A DNA stretch of 17,327 nucleotides, from the NCBI GenBank assembly GCA_035316025.1, contig DATFXL010000085.1, positions 1 through 17,327 on the forward strand. The letters run 5' to 3'. Made by a program: the position numbers and the translations under genes. Below are positions 6,006-12,904 of the stretch, in pieces (the stretch's first letter is position 1; each line of letters opens with the position of its first letter). The notes below the pieces were generated by a model, which had not been told where the DNA came from, did not search any database, and worked only from the letters and a program-made list of their open reading frames with translations. This DNA is from JALZAA01 sp035316025. Lineage in GTDB: Bacteria; Actinomycetota; Acidimicrobiia; IMCC26256; JACDBD01.

Positions 6006-7622
6006 GTGCCGCTGATCACCGCCGCGAACCGCAAGTGGTGGGTCGTCCTGGCGATGTCGGGCGTGATGATCCTGCTGACGGTCGACTTCTTCGGGATCAC
6101 AGTGGCGCTGCCGCGGATCGGCGAGGATCTGGATGCGTCGACGACCACGCTGCTGTGGACCGTCAACGCCTACTTGCTCGCCTTCGTGTCGCCGATGATC
6201 GCTATCGGACGGTTCGCCGACATCTTCGGCCGGCGCAAGATGGCACTGATCGGCATCGTCCTGTTCGTCGGCGCCTCGGCGGCGTGCGCCGCTGCGCCCG
6301 ACGATCTCTTCCTGATCGCGGCCCGGGTGGTGCAGGGCGTGGGTGGCGGGGTCATCTTCACCGTGTCGGTCTCGATCGTGAACAACGCCTTCGATCCCGA
6401 CGAGCGCGCCAAGGCGCTCGGCATCTGGTCGGGTGTGGGGCTCGCCGGTTCGGCCCTGGGGCCGTTCCTCGCCGGGATCCTGACCGAGTTCGCCTCATGG
6501 CGATGGTTCTTCTTCATCAACGTCCCGATCGGGGTGATCACGTTCATCGTCACACTCGCGGCCGTCGAGGAATCCCGCGACCCGACCTTCACCGGCGGGA
6601 TCGACTGGACGGGATTCGCCTTGCTGACCATCGGGTTCGTGCTCGTGATCCTCGGGCTCCAGCAGAGCAGTAATTCGGGCTGGACGGCTGTCGTCGTCGT
6701 CCCGATCGTGATCGGCGTGGCCTTCCTCGCCGCCTTCGTCGTGAACGAGCTCAACCTGAAACGTCGCAGACCGCTCGTCGAGTTCTCGCTCTTCCGCGAC
6801 GTGCGGTTCGCCGGGGCGTCGGTGGTGGCGTTCATCGGCAACTGGATGTTCGGCGTGATCCTGTTCTTCCTCACGCTGTACCTGCAGAACGTCCTCGATC
6901 TGGGGCCGCTCGCCGCCGGCGGCGTGTTCCTCTTCTTCAGTGTGCCGCTGGTCGTGATGTCCCCCATCGGAGGCCGGCTCGTCTCGCGGTTCGGCTCGCA
7001 GGAGCTGATGGCTCTCGGCATGTTCCTCATCGGTGTGGGGATGGCGTGCTTCACGCTGATCGACGCCGACAGCGGCATCGGGCTGGTCGTGGCCGGGCTC
7101 GTGGTCGCCGGGTTCGGGCAGGGCTTCGCGTACAACATCTCGAACACGGCCGGCATGGAGTCGATGCCGGACGAGAAGGCCGGCATCGCGTCGGGGGTCC
7201 TGCAGACGGCTCGGCTCATGGGCATCGTGATCGGGCTCGCGCTGTCGAGCTCGCTGTTCACGAGTCTCGAGAACAGCGAGTTGCTCTCGCAGGCGCACGC
7301 CCGGGGCACGTCGGCCGCGGACATCGACGACGTGCGCGGCTTGCTCTCGGGATCCACCGCCGCCGAGCAGCACGTCAGGACGCTGACCGGCGGATCGCGC
7401 GCGCTCGTCGAGCAACTGACCGACGTCGCGTTCACGCACGCGCTTCGCTTCGTCATGCTGCTGGGCGTCGTGCTCTGCGTCCTGTGCATCTGGCCTGCGC
7501 TGTGGGGGCGGCGGAGGCCGGTGCCGGCGGGCGAGCATCCGAAGACCGCTCATCCACTCTGGTCATCACTATGGCGACGCCACCGCGTCCGAGTTCCCGC
7601 CGGTTCGACGCCGGGGGCCTGA
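6006..7622 (+). CDS. MFS transporter, DHA2-type drug exporter (about 14 TM)
   Basis: A 538-residue inner-membrane antiporter of the 14-helix DHA2 (EmrB/QacA-like) group, expected to export small hydrophobic compounds in exchange for protons. TM1 holds TVDFFGITVALPRI, the place of motif D1, with Asp27. Motif A is GRFADIFGRRKM (residues 68-79), in the loop after TM2. GVGLAGSALGPFLAGIL corresponds to motif C, the antiporter motif, in TM5. Many further hydrophobic segments follow to residue 500, then a basic cytoplasmic tail. The GTG at 6006 is supported by TAAGCT 8 nt upstream; the frame is open much further upstream, but that stretch is the antisense of the hydrolase gene. The last 52 nt overlap the next hydrolase gene in another frame, so the two are probably co-transcribed. 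The exported substrate is unknown. Confidence 0.93.
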   Translation: MPLITAANRKWWVVLAMSGVMILLTVDFFGITVALPRIGEDLDASTTTLLWTVNAYLLAFVSPMIAIGRFADIFGRRKMALIGIVLFVGASAACAAAPDDLFLIAARVVQGVGGGVIFTVSVSIVNNAFDPDERAKALGIWSGVGLAGSALGPFLAGILTEFASWRWFFFINVPIGVITFIVTLAAVEESRDPTFTGGIDWTGFALLTIGFVLVILGLQQSSNSGWTAVVVVPIVIGVAFLAAFVVNELNLKRRRPLVEFSLFRDVRFAGASVVAFIGNWMFGVILFFLTLYLQNVLDLGPLAAGGVFLFFSVPLVVMSPIGGRLVSRFGSQELMALGMFLIGVGMACFTLIDADSGIGLVVAGLVVAGFGQGFAYNISNTAGMESMPDEKAGIASGVLQTARLMGIVIGLALSSSLFTSLENSELLSQAHARGTSAADIDDVRGLLSGSTAAEQHVRTLTGGSRALVEQLTDVAFTHALRFVMLLGVVLCVLCIWPALWGRRRPVPAGEHPKTAHPLWSSLWRRHRVRVPAGSTPGA

Positions 7623-8437
7623 GCCTCGTCGTGCACGACTGGGGTGGCGACGGCCACCCCGTCCTGCTCGCGCATCCAACCGGTTTCCACGGGGTCGCGT
7701 GGGCGCCGGTGGCGGCGCGGCTTGTCGACGCCGGCCGGCACGTGTGGTCGTTCGACTACCGCGGGCACGGCGACAGCGACCGGTCCACGCACGGGTACCG
7801 CTGGTCGGAGTTCGCCGACGACGTCAGGGCCGTCGTGCACGAAGTCGGCCTCGCGCGCGCCGCCACGCTGCTGGCGTGCGGCCATTCGAAGGGCGCGGCC
7901 TCGCTTCTCCTCGGCGAGGCGCGCGAGCCGGGAACGTTCGCCCGGCTCTGGTGCTACGAGCCCATCGTGTTCCCGAGTGACGAGGCCCTCGAGCCGCAGT
8001 CGGACTTCCCCTTGTCCGAGGGCGCCCGCCGTCGACGCGCTGTGTGGTCGTCGCGTGACGAGGCGTTCGCCTCCTACGCCTCCCGTCCGCCCCTCGACGT
8101 GGTCGAACCCACCGCGCTCCGCGCGTACGTCGACCACGGGCTCCGCGACCGTTCCGACGGGCAGGTCGAGCTGAAATGCCGGCCCGAGGACGAAGCGGCG
8201 GTGTACGCGATGGGCGTCGCCAACGGCGTGTACCAGCGCCTGGCCCAGGTGACGTGCCCGACCCTGGTCGTCTGCGGCGAGCACACCGACGCCATCCCGC
8301 CGACGCTCGGCGAGATGATCGTCGCCCGGCTTCCCGCGGGCCGGCTCGAGGTCATGGCCGGCGTCGGCCACTTCGGCCCGATGCAGGACCCCGACGCGAC
8401 CGTGGCGTCGATGCTGCGCTTTGCCGCCGCGACGTAG
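7571..8437 (+). CDS. alpha/beta hydrolase with a serine nucleophile
   Basis: A 288-residue alpha/beta hydrolase. The oxyanion region is LLAHPTGFHGVAW (residues 32-44), FDYRGHGDSD (61-70) follows beta-4, and the nucleophile elbow is CGHSKGA with Ser106. The acid is probably Asp240 (GEHTDAIPP) and the histidine His267 (VGHFGPMQDP), giving a full Ser-Asp-His triad. It could be an esterase, a C-C bond hydrolase or a cofactor-free peroxidase-like enzyme; nothing fixes the substrate. The ATG at 7571 lies within the end of the exporter gene (52-nt overlap) and no TAnnnT hexamer or good ribosome binding site precedes it, which suggests translational coupling to the exporter. Confidence 0.9.
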   Translation: MATPPRPSSRRFDAGGLSLVVHDWGGDGHPVLLAHPTGFHGVAWAPVAARLVDAGRHVWSFDYRGHGDSDRSTHGYRWSEFADDVRAVVHEVGLARAATLLACGHSKGAASLLLGEAREPGTFARLWCYEPIVFPSDEALEPQSDFPLSEGARRRRAVWSSRDEAFASYASRPPLDVVEPTALRAYVDHGLRDRSDGQVELKCRPEDEAAVYAMGVANGVYQRLAQVTCPTLVVCGEHTDAIPPTLGEMIVARLPAGRLEVMAGVGHFGPMQDPDATVASMLRFAAAT

Positions 8438-8447
8438 CCCGATCCGG

Positions 8448-8466
8448 TAGCGTCGATCTCAGGAGG
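8448..8466 (+). promoter_or_regulatory. possible -10 (TAGCGT) followed by an orphan AGGAGG
   Basis: In the 127-nt gap before the RNHCP gene, TAGCGT (8448-8453) is followed by AGGAGG (8461-8466). No ATG, GTG or TTG stands at usable distance after that Shine-Dalgarno. It may be the promoter of the 8565-10249 cluster with a leader of about 105 nt, or the relic of a lost small gene. Confidence 0.3.
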
Positions 8467-8564
8467 TATCCGCTTCGACGACCTGACGCCCGCGCCCTCG
8501 TGGCGATCCCGCTCACGGATCAGTCCCGGCGCGCCCCGTCCGGATCGACGAAGCGAGGTGCCTT

Positions 8565-8864
8565 CTGTCGCGGCGTTTCACGCGTACCCGCGAAGACTTC
8601 CATTGCGCACACTGCGGTCGACAGGTTGCCGGCAACGGCTACACGAATCACTGCCCCGCCTGCCTGTGGTCGATGCATGTCGACGTGCACCCTGGAGACC
8701 GGGCCGCGACCTGTCGCGGGCTCATGGAACCGATCGGCGCTCTCTACGAACGCGGTGAATTCCTGGTGGTCCACCAGTGCCTCGGCTGCGGAGTGCGACG
8801 CCGAAACCGCGTGAGCAACGATGACGACCTGTCGTGCCTTCTCGATACGGTGCACTGGTGGTGA
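8565..8864 (+). CDS. RNHCP-domain zinc-ribbon protein, apparent CTG start
   Basis: A 99-residue protein that matches the RNHCP family, small bacterial proteins of unknown function with three CxxC pairs. All three are present: C14/C17 (FHCAHCG), C30/C33 (TNHCPACLW) and C72/C75 (HQCLGCG). The family's HVDVHPGDRAATC and NRVSNDDD sections are also there. The usual RNHCP letters read TNHCP here. No in-frame ATG, GTG or TTG lies between the upstream stop (8484) and the first zinc pair; the first ATG (8673) would remove two CxxC pairs. A CTG at 8565 has a GAGGTG Shine-Dalgarno (8555-8560) 4 nt upstream and begins LSRRFTRTREDF, where relatives start, as I recall, with a Met-Ser-Arg-Arg-type sequence. 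The stop overlaps the NUDIX gene start. Confidence 0.82.
   Translation: MSRRFTRTREDFHCAHCGRQVAGNGYTNHCPACLWSMHVDVHPGDRAATCRGLMEPIGALYERGEFLVVHQCLGCGVRRRNRVSNDDDLSCLLDTVHWW
8846..8851 (+). promoter_or_regulatory. -10 hexamer TACGGT before the NUDIX gene
   Basis: TACGGT ends 6 nt before the GTG at 8858 (and 9 nt before a second GTG at 8861). It lies inside the last codons of the RNHCP gene, so the NUDIX-methyltransferase pair may have its own leaderless transcript in addition to read-through from upstream. Confidence 0.45.
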
Positions 8865-9349
8865 TCGAACGGCAGGCGGCACGCGTCGTTCTCGTCGCCG
8901 ACCGACACGTGTTGCTCCAGCACGGCTTCGATCCCGGGCGGCCGGAGGACGGAGCTTGGTGGCTCACGCCCGGCGGCGGTCTCGACGACGGCGAGTCGAT
9001 CGAGGACGCGGCGGTGCGGGAGATCCGGGAGGAAACAGGCCTGTGCCTCGCACCCGAGCGACTCGGCCCGGTGGTCGCGACCCGCGTGTGCGTCTTTCCG
9101 TTCGAGGGTCGCCGGTACCGCCAGCGCGAATCGTTCTTCGCGGTGCGCGTCGAGCCGTTCACGCCCGAGCACCATGGATGGGACGAGGTCGAGCAGCGTG
9201 CGCTCCTGGATCACCGGTGGTGGCCTGTCGAGGAGCTGCGCACGACGGACGAGACCGTCTATCCGAGAGAACTGGCCGACCTCGTCGAAGCGCTGCTGAA
9301 CGGCTCGCTCGAGGAGCCGATGCACTTCCCTCCCGCCGACGAGGATTGA
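8858..9349 (+). CDS. NUDIX hydrolase
   Basis: A 163-residue NUDIX hydrolase, which would cleave a nucleoside diphosphate linked to another moiety, with Mg2+ or Mn2+. The NUDIX box is complete: G40, E46, R54-E55-I56, E58-E59, G61-L62, matching Gx5Ex7REUxEExGU. It follows a WWLTPGGGLDDGE entry and is preceded by an unusually long insert-like QHGFDPGRPEDGAW. The C-terminal DHRWWPVEEL is typical. The substrate cannot be told from these motifs. The GTG at 8858 is chosen from the TACGGT spacing and from where homologous N-termini usually begin; the frame stays open to a GTG at 8834. The start overlaps the RNHCP stop by 7 nt, and the methyltransferase follows after 6 nt. Confidence 0.92.
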   Translation: MVIERQAARVVLVADRHVLLQHGFDPGRPEDGAWWLTPGGGLDDGESIEDAAVREIREETGLCLAPERLGPVVATRVCVFPFEGRRYRQRESFFAVRVEPFTPEHHGWDEVEQRALLDHRWWPVEELRTTDETVYPRELADLVEALLNGSLEEPMHFPPADED

Positions 9350-9355
9350 AGGCCG

Positions 9356-10249
9356 GTGCCGTACGACCCGACGCTCTACCAAGGAGCGGCGCCCCATTAC
9401 GCGCGCGGACGGCCCCCGTACTCGCGTGAGCTCGTCGCGACGCTGACGGCGGAGGTCGGCCTCGACGGCACCGGCCGCCTGCTCGACGTCGGGTGCGGCC
9501 CGGGCCTCCTGACGGTCGAGCTGGCGCCGTCGTTCACAGAGGCGATGGGCCTCGATCCCGACGCCGAGATGCTCGCGGAAGGCGACCGCCGCGCTCGCGA
9601 AGCCGCTATCGACAACATTCGCTGGATCAAGGCGCTCGCCGAGGACATCCCGACGCTCGATCTCGGCCCCTGCAAGCTCGTGACGTTCGGCCAGTCGTTC
9701 CAGTGGACCGACCAGGTCGCCGTCGGCGAAGCCGCCTACGACGTCCTCGAGCCGGGCGGGGCAATCGCCCTGGTCGTCCACACCGTCGAGCGGCGGCCGC
9801 AGCCGGAAGGACCGGGTTACCCGCCGATCCCGCACGACGAGCTCCGCGCGCTCGTCCGCCGGTACCTAGGCCCGCGCCGTCGCGCCGGGCAAGGGTTCAC
9901 GCCCGACTTCGAGCGCTACGCGGATGCGCTCGGGCGCACCCGCTTCGGCGCGCCGGTCTCGGTCTTCGCGCCGGGTCGGCCGGACATCGTTCGGGACTCG
10001 GACGGCGTGCTCGCCGGCTACCTCTCCATGTCGTACGCCGCGCCCCACCTCTTCGGCAACCAGCTCGACGCCTTCACAGCCGACGTGCGCGCGCTGCTCA
10101 AGGCATGTGCGCCCGACGGCCTCTTCTGGGACTGGCCCGGCGACACCGAGATCCTCATCGCACGGAAGCCGGATCGCGGCGGGTCGGGATCGTCCGGGGG
10201 GACGAGATCCCAACTGGGCGGCTCGCCGACGACGTCCCAGGAGAAGTAG
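9356..10249 (+). CDS. class I SAM-dependent methyltransferase with a non-native C-terminal tail
   Basis: A 297-residue methyltransferase. The N-terminus (YDPTLYQGAAPHYARGRPPYS) is of the type common in UbiE/Tam-like small-molecule methyltransferases. SAM motif I is RLLDVGCGPG (residues 41-50), and the acidic end of beta-2 is MGLDPDAEM. A motif around VTFGQSFQWTD stands near motif II/III, and LEPGGAIALV is the motif III strand. The acceptor substrate is unknown. The GTG start lies 6 nt after the NUDIX stop, with a weak AAGG before it, so it is probably translated from the same mRNA. The natural end appears to be near ILIARKPD (residue 273). The last 25 or so residues are Gly/Ser/Thr-rich and are read from the antisense of a degraded HNH endonuclease. 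Confidence 0.92.
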   Translation: MPYDPTLYQGAAPHYARGRPPYSRELVATLTAEVGLDGTGRLLDVGCGPGLLTVELAPSFTEAMGLDPDAEMLAEGDRRAREAAIDNIRWIKALAEDIPTLDLGPCKLVTFGQSFQWTDQVAVGEAAYDVLEPGGAIALVVHTVERRPQPEGPGYPPIPHDELRALVRRYLGPRRRAGQGFTPDFERYADALGRTRFGAPVSVFAPGRPDIVRDSDGVLAGYLSMSYAAPHLFGNQLDAFTADVRALLKACAPDGLFWDWPGDTEILIARKPDRGGSGSSGGTRSQLGGSPTTSQEK

Positions 10250-10308
10250 GTCTTGAGCCCGTGGTGGTGCGCGCAGATCCGCCAGGTATTCGCGAGCTCC
10301 GTGCGACC
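10174..10308 (-). pseudogene. C-terminal remnant of an HNH endonuclease (DUF222/13E12-type)
   Basis: About 45 codons on the minus strand read GRTELANTWRICAHHHGLK followed by TYFSWDVVGEPPSWDLVPP. This is the ending of actinobacterial HNH endonucleases: the N and the last H of the HNH fold (NTWRICAHHHGLKT), then the W...G.P..W.L.PP tail. The rest of the gene is missing. On its 5' side the piece begins within 3-4 nt of the stop of the LLM gene, and on its 3' side it has no stop where the protein should end. The N-terminal DUF222 region, the DHxxP part and a start codon are all absent, so it cannot be a working nuclease. Such genes are often present in many copies in actinobacteria, which fits a scar of past insertion or rearrangement. 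Confidence 0.7.
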
Positions 10309-10310
10309 GC

Positions 10311-11330
10311 TTACTGCCGTGCTGTCTTGAACCCCTCGACGACCCGCGCCCAGCGCTCGGGGTCGCTCTTGTACGGGGCGTAGAAGCTGATGCGGTCGAC
10401 GACGTCGCCGTACCGCTCGAGCATCCTCGTCGGGATCTCCTCGGGCTCGCCCGTCACCGCGAACGTCCCGAGGATCTCGTCGTCCACGAGCTCCCCCATC
10501 TGCTCCCACTCGCCCTGCTTCGACAGGCGGTTGAGATCACCTTGGAGGTCGCCCCAGCCGTGGAGCTCGAGCACGGCGCGGTACGCCGGGGTCGACCCGT
10601 AGAACGCGATCTGCTGCTTCGTGCCCCTGCGCGCGGCCTCGTACTCCTTCTCGTTGGTCCCGGTGACGACGAACATCGGCCCCGACAGCTCGAAGTCGCC
10701 CCGCTTCTTGCCGGCGCGCGCCCAACCGCGCTCGAGGGCGGGCAGGGTGACCTCGCGGACGTAGCGCTCCGTCGTGAAGCCGTGCAGCAGAATCCCGTCG
10801 GCGACCTCGCCGGCGACTTCGGTCATCCGCTCGCCGACGGCGGCGAGGAACACCTTCGGGACACCGTAGGGGTTCGGGCCAGGATCGAAGAACGGCGTCA
10901 TCAGGGTGTGGCGGTAGAACTCGCCGCGGAAGTCGAGCTTCTCGCGGTCGCTCCAGCACGCCCAGATGGCGCGCATCGCGAGGATGAACTCGCGCATGCG
11001 CTTCGCCGGCTCCGACCACGGCATCGAGAACCTCTTCTCGATGTGCGCCTTGATCTGGCTGCCGAGGCCGAGGACGAACCGGCCGTTCGTGTACAGCTGC
11101 AGATCGTTGCCGATGACCGCCGTCGACATCGGGTTCCGGGCGAACGCGACCGCAATCCCGGTCGCGAGCTCGATGCGCTCGGTCTCGAGCGCGGCCAGGG
11201 TGATCGGGAGGAACGGGTCGTGGCTGGTCTCGGCAGTGAAGAGACCGTCGTACCCCAGCTCCTCGAGCTCACGCGCCGCCGCCGGCATCTCCTCCGGCCG
11301 GGTCGTCATCACCGTTCCGTCGACTCGCAT
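10311..11330 (-). CDS. LLM-class (luciferase-like), probably F420-dependent oxidoreductase
   Basis: A 339-residue TIM-barrel oxidoreductase of the luciferase-like family, closest in feel to the actinobacterial group that uses reduced F420 (MSMEG_2256-like). Conserved stretches are ELGYDGLFTAETSHDPFLP near the N-terminus, IELATGIAVAFARNPM, GRFVLGLGSQIKAHIEKRF with the following MPW, and GVPKVFLAAVGERM leading to EVADGILLHGF. These are the family's cofactor-binding barrel strands. F420 rather than FMN is inferred from the subfamily; the substrate is unknown. The ATG at 11330 has a good Shine-Dalgarno (AGGGGGAACG immediately before it), unlike most genes here. A TAGCCT hexamer at 11428-11423 could be the -10, giving a GC-rich leader of about 85 nt. 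Confidence 0.92.
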   Translation of the reverse strand: MRVDGTVMTTRPEEMPAAARELEELGYDGLFTAETSHDPFLPITLAALETERIELATGIAVAFARNPMSTAVIGNDLQLYTNGRFVLGLGSQIKAHIEKRFSMPWSEPAKRMREFILAMRAIWACWSDREKLDFRGEFYRHTLMTPFFDPGPNPYGVPKVFLAAVGERMTEVAGEVADGILLHGFTTERYVREVTLPALERGWARAGKKRGDFELSGPMFVVTGTNEKEYEAARRGTKQQIAFYGSTPAYRAVLELHGWGDLQGDLNRLSKQGEWEQMGELVDDEILGTFAVTGEPEEIPTRMLERYGDVVDRISFYAPYKSDPERWARVVEGFKTARQ

Positions 11331-11370
11331 CGTTCCCCCTGGTCAGCCAGACGCCCGGCTGTCGCCGCCG

Positions 11371-11417
11371 CAAGCTCCGGCTCCTGCGGCGCCGGTCGGC
11401 AAAGCCGCCGCCGCCGC
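11371..11417. repeat. GC-rich repeat, copy A
   Basis: About 47 nt that align with 15628-15673 at close to 80% identity with two 1-nt gaps (shared cores AGCTC.GGCTC and GAAGCCGCCGCC or AAAGCCGCCGCC). It holds a GCGGCG/CGCCGC stem and runs into the 12-nt palindrome CCGCCGCGGCGG. It lies between the divergent LLM and nuclease genes, probably in the leader of the LLM transcript. Confidence 0.4.
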
Positions 11418-11461
11418 GGCGGAGGCTACGGGAGATCCGCGTGACCGTCATACCCCGGCGT

Positions 11462-11467
11462 TACTCT
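11462..11467 (+). promoter_or_regulatory. -10 hexamer TACTCT, leaderless start of the nuclease gene
   Basis: TACTCT is followed by CCGGGC and then the ATG at 11474, a spacing of 6 nt. No Shine-Dalgarno is seen. The same CCGGGC-ATG sequence follows TACCTT before the gene ending at 15680. The hexamer decides the start against an in-frame GTG at 11441. Confidence 0.6.
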
Positions 11468-11473
11468 CCGGGC

Positions 11474-12316
11474 ATGGGTCTGGCGTTCCCGCCGTCGTTG
11501 TCGCCGAGCTCGGTGTCGGCGTTCAAGTCGTGCCCGTTGGCGTTCCGGTTCTCGTACATCGACCGGCTCCCGGAGCCACCCAGCGCCGCGGCCAGCAAGG
11601 GCACGCTCGTCCACCGCGCCCTCGAGCGCCTGATGCTGCGCGAGCCGGCCGAGCGGAGCCTCAACGCCGCCCTCGGTGAGCTCGCCATCGCACAGGTCGA
11701 GCTGGGCGACGACCCGGAGTTCGCCGGGCTCGAGCTCACCGAGGAGCAACAGTTGGCGTTCGATGCCGACGCCGAACAGCTCCTGCGGCGGTACTTCCAG
11801 CTCGAGGATCCGCAGACCGTGAACCCGATCGGGCTCGAGCTCAAGCTGACGGCCCAGTTCGGTCGCGTGACCCTCCGCGGGATCATCGACCGATTGGAGA
11901 TCGACGAGGACGGCGAGCTCGTCGTGACCGACTACAAGACGGGCTCCGTGCCGAGCGCGTTCGCCGAGAACGCCCGACTCTCGGGGGTGCACATCTATGC
12001 CGCGCTCTGCGAGCAGATGTTGGGGCGGCGTCCGGCTCGGGTTCAGCTCTATTACCTCTCGAAGCCCGAGGCGATCATCGCCGCGCCGTCGGCACAGTCC
12101 GTGGCTGGCGTCGGGCAACGGGCCGATGCCCTCTGGACGGCCATCCTGCGGGCCTGCGAGCGGGAGGACTTTCGGCCCCGTCCCGGCCCGTTGTGCGAGT
12201 ACTGCACGTTCAAGCCCTATTGCCCCGCCTTCGGGGGTGACCCGGTTCAGGCGGTCGAGCTCAGGGGGCCGGGCACCGTCATCGAGCCGAGCCTGCCGCT
12301 CGGCGTCGGACGCTGA
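11474..12316 (+). CDS. RecB-family PD-(D/E)XK nuclease with a Cys cluster (Rv2119-like)
   Basis: A 280-residue single-domain nuclease of the RecB/AddB/Cas4 type. The active site is H47 (GTLVHRALE), E122 (GLELKL), D139 (GIIDRLE) and the D153-x-K155 pair in VVTDYKTG. One cysteine near the N-terminus (C20, FKSCPLAF) and three near the C-terminus (C241, C244, C250, LCEYCTFKPYC) match the [4Fe-4S] clasp of AddB and Cas4. The size and order match the standalone actinobacterial RecB-family exonuclease, for example Rv2119 of Mycobacterium tuberculosis. No cas, helicase or adnA/adnB gene is nearby, so it is probably a DNA-repair exonuclease of unclear role rather than a CRISPR adaptation protein. It converges on the P-loop gene with a 14-nt gap. 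Confidence 0.92.
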   Translation: MGLAFPPSLSPSSVSAFKSCPLAFRFSYIDRLPEPPSAAASKGTLVHRALERLMLREPAERSLNAALGELAIAQVELGDDPEFAGLELTEEQQLAFDADAEQLLRRYFQLEDPQTVNPIGLELKLTAQFGRVTLRGIIDRLEIDEDGELVVTDYKTGSVPSAFAENARLSGVHIYAALCEQMLGRRPARVQLYYLSKPEAIIAAPSAQSVAGVGQRADALWTAILRACEREDFRPRPGPLCEYCTFKPYCPAFGGDPVQAVELRGPGTVIEPSLPLGVGR

Positions 12317-12330
12317 CCTGATCGCCCCGC

Positions 12331-12867
12331 CTACTCGCTCGCGGCGGCGGCGAGCAACCGGCGCGTCTCCCTTGGGCGGCGTACGTGCACCACCTGGAGG
12401 TGTGCGAACTCGGGCTGTCGCAGCAATGCGGGGTACTTGGTCCGCCGTTCGCCGTGCTTCACCCAGGCCCACCGGATCGGGTGCTCGGGATCGGCCCAGC
12501 TCCGCCAGTCCTCGCGGTTGTCGTTCCACATCGGCCTGCGGGTGACTGCACGCCACACCGAGCGGCGGATGACGCGAAACATGATCAGCGGCCGTTCGTA
12601 GTCGAGCCAGATCAGCTGATCGGCGCGCCCCCACGTCAGGTCGCGCACCGCCTCGTAGTTCCCGTCGCTCACCCACCGGTCGCCGGCGGTCGCGCGGTCG
12701 GTGCGCTCGCGCAGCTCCTCGACCGTCGCCTGCTGCCAGTTCGGACCGTGCTGGAACGCGTCAAGCTCGATGTGTGGACAGTCGAGCAGCGCCGCGAGGC
12801 GAGCGGCCAGCGTCGTCTTCCCGGCGCCGCTCGTCCCCACCACAGCGATCCGGGGCCCGAGGTGCAC
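12331..12867 (-). CDS. P-loop NTPase, adenylate kinase/topology-modulation-like
   Basis: A 178-residue protein with an N-terminal Walker A, GTSGAGKTT (residues 11-19), followed by ARLAALLDCPHIELDAFQHG, the part that binds the acceptor in small kinases. Next come DRWVSDGNYEAVRD and LIWLDYERPLIMFRVIRRS, which are the marks of the group annotated as topology modulation protein or FlaR-like adenylate kinase-related ATPases. A phosphate acceptor is unknown. The GTG at 12867 is the only in-frame start close to the Walker A. A weak TGAAAT lies 6 nt before it, and an AAGGAG lies too far upstream (about 17 nt) to be a good ribosome binding site. It is divergent from the PAP2 gene, 37 nt away. Confidence 0.88.
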   Translation of the reverse strand: MHLGPRIAVVGTSGAGKTTLAARLAALLDCPHIELDAFQHGPNWQQATVEELRERTDRATAGDRWVSDGNYEAVRDLTWGRADQLIWLDYERPLIMFRVIRRSVWRAVTRRPMWNDNREDWRSWADPEHPIRWAWVKHGERRTKYPALLRQPEFAHLQVVHVRRPRETRRLLAAAASE

Positions 12868-12891
12868 GACACCATTTCACCGCGCTCCTTG

Positions 12892-12897
12892 TACCCT
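12892..12897 (+). promoter_or_regulatory. -10 hexamer TACCCT before the PAP2 gene
   Basis: TACCCT ends 7 nt before the ATG at 12905. There is no Shine-Dalgarno, so a leaderless mRNA is predicted. Confidence 0.5.
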
Positions 12898-12904
12898 CGC
12901 GGCC

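Noticed and set aside
6170..7489. Minus-strand open frame (439 codons) opposite the MFS exporter
   Set aside because: The translation is a Ser/Thr/Pro-rich shadow of the transporter's hydrophobic codons, with no domain.
8468..8758. Open frame after the orphan AGGAGG running to 8758
   Set aside because: It has no usable start codon, the translation is Arg/Pro-rich, and most of it overlaps the RNHCP gene in another frame.
11474..12316. Reading the RecB-like nuclease as Cas4 and a sign of a CRISPR locus
   Set aside because: No repeats, cas1/cas2 or other cas genes are in the window. Size and motifs fit the standalone actinobacterial RecB-family nuclease.
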